A stretch of DNA of 9,985 bases, taken from Patescibacteria group bacterium. Its GTDB lineage: Bacteria > Patescibacteriota > Minisyncoccia > UBA6257 > Colwellbacteraceae. Positions 4,489 through 9,985 of this stretch are shown here, in pieces. Position 1 is the stretch's first letter; each line of letters begins with the position of its first letter. The stretch is taken from NCBI GenBank assembly GCA_023474185.1, contig JAMCXR010000032.1, forward strand, positions 1 to 9,985. The letters are read 5' to 3'. The notes beneath the pieces were generated by a model. It was not told the DNA's origin and made no database searches. It saw only the letters and a program-made list of their open reading frames with translations. A program made the position numbers and the translations under genes.

Positions 4489-6270
4489 GAAGGCGTCAAA
4501 CCGGCCTTGAACGAGGATCAGGAAAAAGCGGTCAACCACGGTGCGGGCCCGCTCCTTGTCTCGGCCGGCGCGGGGAGCGGCAAAACCAGAACCTTGACCG
4601 AGAGGCTGATTTCGCTCGTGGATTCCGGCGTTCCGGGGAAAAAAATCATCGCCATCACCTTTACCAACAAGGCAGCGCAGGAACTGAAAAATCGGATTTT
4701 GAAAAAATTGCATCTTCGCGAATATAAACTGCCTTTCTTGGGAACATTTCATTCTTTCGGAGCCAGAATCTTGCGGGAAGAGGCAGCGGCTTTCGGCAGA
4801 TCCGGAGCCTACTCAATCTTTGACAGCGATGATTCTTTAAGGACGCTAAAAAATACCATTAAGTTCCTCGGTTTGCCGGCGGACAAGTACCCCGCGGCCA
4901 AAATTTCCAAGGATATCTCGGAAATAAAAGATCACCTGCTCGGAAAGGACTCGCTGAAAATAGAGCTGCGCCGGATTTTCGAGGAATACGAGAGCGGCCT
5001 GGAAAAACAAAATGCTTTTGATTTCGACGATTTGATCCAAAAGCCGGTCCTGCTTTTCAGCAAAAACCGCGATGTTCTGCAAAAACACCAGAACCGGTAT
5101 TCCTATATCCTAGTCGACGAGTTTCAAGATGTTAACGCCAGTCAATACGCCTTGATTAAGCTCTTGGCGGAAAAACATAAAAACCTGAACGTCGTGGGCG
5201 ACGATAACCAGTCCATTTTCCGCTTCCGCGGAGCCGATTTCCGCATTTTTCTGGCATTCGAGAAAGACTGGCCGGGGGCCGCGATAATCAACCTAGGCCA
5301 AAATTACCGCTCTACCGGGAACATCGTCGCAGCCTCGGCGGCGGTCATCGAAAATAACAAGCAAAAGCGGGAGAAAAAACTTTGGACGGACAATCCGTCG
5401 GGAGAAGCCGTAAGAATCATCGCTTCCTACAGCGCCGAAGACGAAGCCAAAACCATCGCGGACGAGATTTGGCGCAAGCGGGAGAAAAAAGAAATCGCCG
5501 TTCTTTACCGGACCAACGCCCAGTCGCGGGCTCTGGAGCAGACTTTCAACCTCTTATCCATTCCCTACGAGATTTTCGGCGGGCTGAAATTCTATGAAAG
5601 GAAGGAAATAAAAGACATCGTCGCCGGGCTGCGCTACGCCGTCAATCCGAAAGACGGCGTCAGTTTGGAACGGCTGCATAAGAGTCTGCGGCGGGCCCAA
5701 TTCCAGGCGTTGCGCGACAATTTGCCGGCACTCGCCGCCACCGGCACGCCGGAAGCACTCATCAATTTCTTTTTGAAAGCCGCCGAGTATCAAAACCTGC
5801 TCAAGAACAAGTTCGATAACTATGAAGACCGGGCGGAAAACATCGCCGAGCTTTTGCGGTTTGCCGCCGCATTCAAAACGCCCGTCGAGTTTATAGAAAA
5901 AATATCCTTGCTAGAAGCCACCGACCGCGCTTCCGGCCGCAACAACTTCCGGAAAGAAAGAGTCGTCAAAATGATGACGATGCACTTGTCGAAAGGACTG
6001 GAGTTCGACGAGGTTTATTTGGCCGGAGTCAATGAAGGTTTGATGCCGCACGAAAGGTCGTTATATTCGCCGGAAGAGGTGGAAGAGGAAAGGAGGCTGA
6101 TGTACGTGGCTATGACCCGAGCCAGAGAAAAACTAAACATCAGTTTTTACGACATTCCTTCAAGGTTCATTTATGAAATCCCGGAAAACCTTTTGGCAAC
6201 CGGCGAGGAGCTGCCGGTTATCGACGAGGACGGGATAGTCGTCAGGCGCGGAGGCGGCCGCGGGCGTTAA
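4459..6270 (+). CDS. UvrD/PcrA/Rep-type superfamily 1A DNA helicase
   Basis: From the ATG at 4459 this is a 603-residue ATP-dependent 3'-5' DNA helicase. The motifs appear in order: Q motif LNEDQ at 17-21, motif I AGAGSGKT at 36-43, Ia ITFTNKAA at 66-73, II VDEFQD at 219-224, III GDDNQSIFRFRGA at 247-259, IV NYRST at 282-286, V TMHLSKGLEF at 507-516, and VI VAMTRAREKL at 550-559. All ATPase motifs are intact. The protein is shorter than E. coli UvrD or Bacillus PcrA (about 720), mostly in the C-terminal 2B/tail region. It should act in repair, replication restart or removal of proteins from DNA. The frame is open further upstream, but an N-terminus before about 4450 would overlap the opposite-strand gene and precede the conserved region by many residues. 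ATG 4450 is an alternative start. It heads a likely operon with rsmA. Confidence 0.93.
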   Translation: MIPKKTTGDQEGVKPALNEDQEKAVNHGAGPLLVSAGAGSGKTRTLTERLISLVDSGVPGKKIIAITFTNKAAQELKNRILKKLHLREYKLPFLGTFHSFGARILREEAAAFGRSGAYSIFDSDDSLRTLKNTIKFLGLPADKYPAAKISKDISEIKDHLLGKDSLKIELRRIFEEYESGLEKQNAFDFDDLIQKPVLLFSKNRDVLQKHQNRYSYILVDEFQDVNASQYALIKLLAEKHKNLNVVGDDNQSIFRFRGADFRIFLAFEKDWPGAAIINLGQNYRSTGNIVAASAAVIENNKQKREKKLWTDNPSGEAVRIIASYSAEDEAKTIADEIWRKREKKEIAVLYRTNAQSRALEQTFNLLSIPYEIFGGLKFYERKEIKDIVAGLRYAVNPKDGVSLERLHKSLRRAQFQALRDNLPALAATGTPEALINFFLKAAEYQNLLKNKFDNYEDRAENIAELLRFAAAFKTPVEFIEKISLLEATDRASGRNNFRKERVVKMMTMHLSKGLEFDEVYLAGVNEGLMPHERSLYSPEEVEEERRLMYVAMTRAREKLNISFYDIPSRFIYEIPENLLATGEELPVIDEDGIVVRRGGGRGR

Positions 6271-6275
6271 ACGAC

Positions 6276-7079
6276 ATGTCGCAAAAACTGGGCCAGCACT
6301 TTCTCCAAGACAAACGCGTTTTAGAGGCCGCGAGCGAGGCGGCCGCGATAAAACCCAAAGACACCGTCGTGGAAATCGGCCCCGGTCACGGGGAACTGAC
6401 CGAATATCTTTTAAGCGCCGAGCCGCGGCGACTTTTATTAATTGAAAAAGATAAAAGACTGGCCGAGGCGCTGGCGGAAATTTTGGCCGAACCGTCGAAA
6501 AAAGGCACGGTCAAAATCATCGAGGGCGACGCTCTGCGGATTATCCCGATGTTACCGGTAAAAGAAAAGCTGGCCGACGGAGAATATAAGATAGTCGGCA
6601 ATATTCCTTATTACATTACCGGACGCCTCCTAAGAGAAATTTCCGAACTGAAAAACAAACCGAGCCTGGTTATTTTAACCATACAAAAGGAAGTGGCGGA
6701 AAGGCTGACAGCCAAAGAACCCGAAACAAACCTCCTTGCGGCGAGCGTCCGTTTTTGGTCGGAGCCGAAAATATTAAGAATAGTCAATGCCGGGGCATTC
6801 AAGCCCGCTCCCAAAGTCGATTCGGCCCTGGTCCTTCTAAAAACAAAAACGGCGGGCGGAAAAATCGATTCGGAGACGTATTACCGCTTGCTTAGGAGAC
6901 TGTTTCGACAGCCGCGGAAAACGATTTTTAACAACCTATCCGCGGGAGCCGGTAAAGAAGAGCGCGACAAGATTAAAACAACGATGGAAGATTTAGAAAT
7001 TTCACCCAGCCTACGTCCACAAGCCTTAAGCGTGGAAAAAATTATCGAATTAGCGCGTGTGTTCCATCAAGGAAAGTGA
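6276..7079 (+). CDS. rsmA: 16S rRNA (adenine1518-N6/adenine1519-N6)-dimethyltransferase RsmA
   Basis: This 267-residue protein is full length for RsmA/KsgA. It transfers four methyl groups from SAM to the two adjacent adenines in the 3'-terminal hairpin of 16S rRNA, late in small-subunit assembly. The N-terminal QHFL is at 7-10, SAM motif I EIGPGHGELT at 33-42, the acidic ribose-binding E57 in EKDKRL, GDAL at 84-87, and catalytic motif IV NIPYYIT at 109-115. FKPAPKVDSALV (175-186), RQPRKTIFNNL (211-221) and LRPQALSVEKI (246-256) are C-terminal family signatures. The gene starts five bases after the helicase stop and its stop overlaps the next start by four bases, so translation of the three is probably coupled. 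Confidence 0.95.
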   Translation: MSQKLGQHFLQDKRVLEAASEAAAIKPKDTVVEIGPGHGELTEYLLSAEPRRLLLIEKDKRLAEALAEILAEPSKKGTVKIIEGDALRIIPMLPVKEKLADGEYKIVGNIPYYITGRLLREISELKNKPSLVILTIQKEVAERLTAKEPETNLLAASVRFWSEPKILRIVNAGAFKPAPKVDSALVLLKTKTAGGKIDSETYYRLLRRLFRQPRKTIFNNLSAGAGKEERDKIKTTMEDLEISPSLRPQALSVEKIIELARVFHQGK

Positions 7080-9523
7080 TATTATTTAAGCAAATGTTTA
7101 AGAGGGTCACGGCGGCGCTTCTCTTGGTTTTTACCCTAGCTCTTTTTCCAGGGAGAGTTTTCGCCGCTGATATGCCGGGCACGATCGTCGGAGGACTAAC
7201 TAACGGGCCGACTGGAAATCCCGCAACAGCCATAGAATATGCGGGCGTGACTGGTACGGGAAGCGTCACCGATCAAAACTGCACCAGCCTAGTTTCTAGC
7301 CTTCCATCATACATAGGCATGGTTGCCGGCGGGCTCTTAGAGTTTGTGAGTGCGGATACGGTTGCCGGATTTATCCAAAAGTGGACCGGGTTTGGAGAAG
7401 GATTAACCCAAATAAACGACTTGCTTGTTCGCCATTACTCGCGCGCGATTATTTGGGGAGTGATCGCTACTGCTATTATAGCGGTTGTGGGACCGGTGCT
7501 ACGCTTTGTCCTTTACCTTAATACCACGATTATCGACACCCCGACGGTTCACAGCATTTACACGGTCCTGCTTTCTCTAGTAAACATCGGTTTTGTAATT
7601 GCTTTGATAATCATTGCTTTCGCCACAATGTTCAGGAACGATAAGTACGGTTACAGGAAAAACCTGCCTAAGCTATTGGCCGCTGCGCTTCTTATAAACT
7701 TTGGTTTCTTTTTTGCCTCGGTAATTTTACAAGCCGGCGACACAGTGACGCACGTTTTTGCCGATGCCGTTTCAGGAACGCCATATGTTGCAGGGAGTGC
7801 CGACATACCCCAGAATTTCGGCACCGAGGCGACTCTTCTCAATAGATATAATGTAGCCACGATTACCTGCAGCATCAGCAGTCTAACCAGCAGTTTTGCT
7901 CAAGGATCAACCGGAGGCACAAATATTGTAGAAAGCGCATTTTTATATCTGGCTAAACCGCTAATCAGCGTGTCATTCGGCGGAATAATAACTCTTGCCT
8001 GGGCGGCGGCGCTGATGGCGATTACAATAGTTTTCTTGGCTAGGTACGCTTTCTTAATCTTCCTTCTCGCCATAATGCCCCTATCGTGGCTGGGGTTGAT
8101 TCTGCCGGGCATAAAAATCCCGCTGGTCGGCGGCAAATCCAACGCTTTCGAGGGCTGGTGGGGACAATTTATCAACTGGGTCTTAGTCGGACCCCTCTTA
8201 TTATTCCTTCTTTATATCAGCCACCTTCTGTCGGACGCCTTACTAAGCCCGACAAGCAGCACATCGGCCAGTATGCTGGTCACCGACTCGCAGCTGGTAA
8301 TCCAACTCATAGCGATTTTAATCGTTAACATAATTGGTTTGTATGCCGCCGTCAAAATGAGCGGCGCGGCCGGGACAATTGCTGTGGCCGCTACCGGTGG
8401 AGCGTTAGGCTGGATGGCGCAAGGAGTCACCAATTGGTCGGGAGCATTGTCGGCCAGAGCCAAACTAAGGAGCGAGGCTTGGGAAAAATCCAGCCAGGAA
8501 AATAAGAACAAATTTGTCGGCGGTTTACAATTTGCGGGCGCGAGATTTTTGGGAACGGCGAGCAAGACCCTTAGCGGGGTAGCTCTGCCGCCGCAATACA
8601 GAACGGCTTTTGAAAGAGCCGGCGTTAAAATACCGCAGACCAAAGAGTTTGATATAAACAAAGCAATTGATGAACACAAGAAGCGATTACAAACCCAGCT
8701 GCCTGACGCTGTTCTCGGAATGGCCAGGGCTAAGATAAATGCGAGAAACGTTCCGCTGATCCGCAATGCTGTAGAATCAGCTGCAATATTAAGCTATCTT
8801 ATCGATAGAAAACAACTAGATAAACTCGATACGGATCAAACGCTTGTTCTGCTAAAAAGCGCGGCTAGCATAGGAGCGCAAAAAGATGCGTTATCCGTAA
8901 GGCCGGACCTGGCAGTGCTTCTCGAGGGAAATAAATCAGAAATCGATCCAAAAAGCGACGTCAAGAAGAATACCGACAATATACTAAAGGGATATATGGG
9001 GTCTATCGGTAAGGCGGTCGACAGAATTAAGCCGGGACAAGCAGAAAACTTATCCATACAATCCTTAACACGCACAATACCAAGTGGACAAAAGCTTTCT
9101 TTAGAATCCGATTTACAGTCTTTTGAGGCTGTTACGCTTTCTTTATCAAACTCGCAGGTGGCTAGAATATTAAGAGAGGGAAGCAGTGAACAACAAAAAA
9201 CTCTCGTTGAAAATATCAAAATGCTTAGTGGCGAACGCGGAGACGCTCTTATTAAGAAATACGAAGCATACCCGGATGTAGTTAAAGAGATAGATAGACA
9301 ACGAAAAAGACTGGCTGAATACATTGGTGGTACCGGAGAAGAGGAAGAAGAAGCGCAACAACCACAACAAGGAGGTGAACCAACGATATTCGGACCGCAC
9401 GGAGAAGTATTGGGCAACGGAGGACAACCGCCCCAGCAACCTAAAAAAGGGCGTAGAAGGGGCGGCGGCAATCCCGATTTTAGAGCTCTTTGGAACTCTA
9501 TAGAGCCGCCGAAAATAAGCTAG
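7076..9523 (+). CDS. VirB6/TrbL-like polytopic membrane protein (type IV secretion-like)
   Basis: This 815-residue protein starts at GTG 7076 within GTGA, which overlaps the rsmA stop; ATG 7094 is an alternative. Residues 11-30 look like a signal peptide with cleavage after GRVFA. An exported segment with C69 follows. Hydrophobic helices lie near 124-148, 162-187, 200-219, 300-345 (probably two), 367-391 and 407-437. Residues 440-755 are a soluble, mostly helical, charged domain, and 755-815 is an acidic, then Gln/Pro/Gly-rich, then basic tail with KKGRRRGGG. Signal peptide plus five to seven helices plus a large cytosolic domain is the VirB6/TrbL layout, where the protein forms the inner-membrane channel of type IV secretion systems. 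Assignment is from layout only; no family motif was confirmed. From about 8640 the coding sequence looks more AT-rich than the operon genes before it. A protein-export or pilus-associated role is possible. Confidence 0.6.
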   Translation: MILFKQMFKRVTAALLLVFTLALFPGRVFAADMPGTIVGGLTNGPTGNPATAIEYAGVTGTGSVTDQNCTSLVSSLPSYIGMVAGGLLEFVSADTVAGFIQKWTGFGEGLTQINDLLVRHYSRAIIWGVIATAIIAVVGPVLRFVLYLNTTIIDTPTVHSIYTVLLSLVNIGFVIALIIIAFATMFRNDKYGYRKNLPKLLAAALLINFGFFFASVILQAGDTVTHVFADAVSGTPYVAGSADIPQNFGTEATLLNRYNVATITCSISSLTSSFAQGSTGGTNIVESAFLYLAKPLISVSFGGIITLAWAAALMAITIVFLARYAFLIFLLAIMPLSWLGLILPGIKIPLVGGKSNAFEGWWGQFINWVLVGPLLLFLLYISHLLSDALLSPTSSTSASMLVTDSQLVIQLIAILIVNIIGLYAAVKMSGAAGTIAVAATGGALGWMAQGVTNWSGALSARAKLRSEAWEKSSQENKNKFVGGLQFAGARFLGTASKTLSGVALPPQYRTAFERAGVKIPQTKEFDINKAIDEHKKRLQTQLPDAVLGMARAKINARNVPLIRNAVESAAILSYLIDRKQLDKLDTDQTLVLLKSAASIGAQKDALSVRPDLAVLLEGNKSEIDPKSDVKKNTDNILKGYMGSIGKAVDRIKPGQAENLSIQSLTRTIPSGQKLSLESDLQSFEAVTLSLSNSQVARILREGSSEQQKTLVENIKMLSGERGDALIKKYEAYPDVVKEIDRQRKRLAEYIGGTGEEEEEAQQPQQGGEPTIFGPHGEVLGNGGQPPQQPKKGRRRGGGNPDFRALWNSIEPPKIS

Positions 9524-9525
9524 CC

Positions 9526-9985
9526 ATGGTAAGCATATTTGATGTTCCAAAACCAATAAGATTGTGGTTTTCATCTGACGAGGTTGCTAATGAGTTGGAT
9601 AAGATGAACGGATGGCTCGGTATAGCTAAAGAAAACGCAACTCTTATAGCAGACCTGTTGGCCGGGTTGGAGTTGAAGGACGTGACGATAGATGCATTTA
9701 ACGAAAGATTAAAAAATCGATTAATTCCCCTCGTCGGCGAAGAAAAAACACGATTAGCGATTCAAGACGTTGACGAAAAAATATTAAAGCCTATAAAAAA
9801 CGATTTAATCGGTTTTGGCATTTTTCCGGTGGAGACTTCTTACCGGCCCGCCGCCGGGTCGGAGGCCCCGGTTGCGGTGCCGTCCGGAACCGCGGCAGAG
9901 ACGCCCGCTCCTGCAGAAGCCCGGCCCGAATCGTCTCTAAAACCGGCTTTCGAAACGGAACCAGAACCATTCTTGTTGCACAAGG
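9526..9985 (+). CDS. unknown protein, Ala/Pro-rich after about residue 105, truncated by the window edge
   Basis: ATG at 9526, two bases after the preceding stop, opens a frame that runs through the right edge without a stop: 153 complete codons are visible. The first hundred residues look folded and helical, beginning MVSIFDVPKPIRLWFSSDEV and ending near DLIGFGIFPVET. From about residue 105 it becomes an Ala, Pro and Glu-rich low-complexity linker, with EPEPFLLHK at the visible end. I do not recognise the family. The DNA changes at the same point, from AT-rich codons to a strongly GC-rich stretch around 9840-9930. Tight coupling to the VirB6/TrbL-like gene suggests a partner in the same membrane machinery, but this is inference. 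Confidence 0.75.
   Translation, partial: MVSIFDVPKPIRLWFSSDEVANELDKMNGWLGIAKENATLIADLLAGLELKDVTIDAFNERLKNRLIPLVGEEKTRLAIQDVDEKILKPIKNDLIGFGIFPVETSYRPAAGSEAPVAVPSGTAAETPAPAEARPESSLKPAFETEPEPFLLHK

Noticed and set aside
8836..9471. A 211-residue minus-strand frame, Cys/Ser/Pro-rich, and another at 8212-8766.
   Set aside because: Both are antisense shadows of the VirB6/TrbL-like gene, whose plus-strand frame shows coherent membrane helices and tail structure.

Overview
The window reads like a chromosomal segment of a bacterium with a small, compact genome. The best guess is the Candidate Phyla Radiation (Patescibacteria), perhaps a Parcubacterium-like lineage. This is an inference from gene content and style: short housekeeping proteins, tight gene packing, weak or absent Shine-Dalgarno motifs, a ComM competence helicase, a LysM-type envelope protein, a VirB6/TrbL-like polytopic protein and an Ala/Pro-rich unknown protein. 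No rRNA or phylogenetic marker was compared, so the placement is provisional.

Layout. Positions 79-371 hold two plus-strand tRNA genes, Ile with an unmodified-type UAU anticodon and Val with UAC, separated by a spacer ending in a 19-A run. A DEDDh exonuclease of the Rv2179c type follows (453-983). From 984 to 1583 there is no gene. This gap has a hairpin-rich stretch, an intrinsic terminator (1213-1239), and then a dense array of six parS centromere sites (1258-1552). Five match TGTTTCACGTGAAACA exactly and one has a single mismatch. Four of the five intervals between site centres are exactly 48 bp. The array is followed by yraN (1584-1997), a DksA/TraR-type zinc-finger regulator (2077-2406) and comM/yifB (2453-3970), all on the plus strand.

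A short minus-strand gene (3993-4379) encodes a membrane-anchored or exported protein that ends inside a LysM-like motif. It converges on comM and diverges from the next cluster. From about 4459 to the right edge runs a tightly packed plus-strand cluster: a UvrD/PcrA-type helicase, rsmA (ksgA), an 815-residue VirB6/TrbL-like membrane protein and a truncated unknown ORF. The junctions are a 5-nt gap, a 4-nt overlap and a 2-nt gap, so the cluster is probably one operon.

How it fits together. The parS array is the most striking element. It is probably the ParB-loading centromere of this chromosome, although neither parA nor parB lies in the window. A terminator just upstream may shield it from readthrough. 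Around it are informational and repair genes (tRNAs, exonuclease, YraN, helicase, RsmA) and genes tied to the envelope and DNA uptake or transfer (ComM, LysM protein, VirB6/TrbL-like protein).
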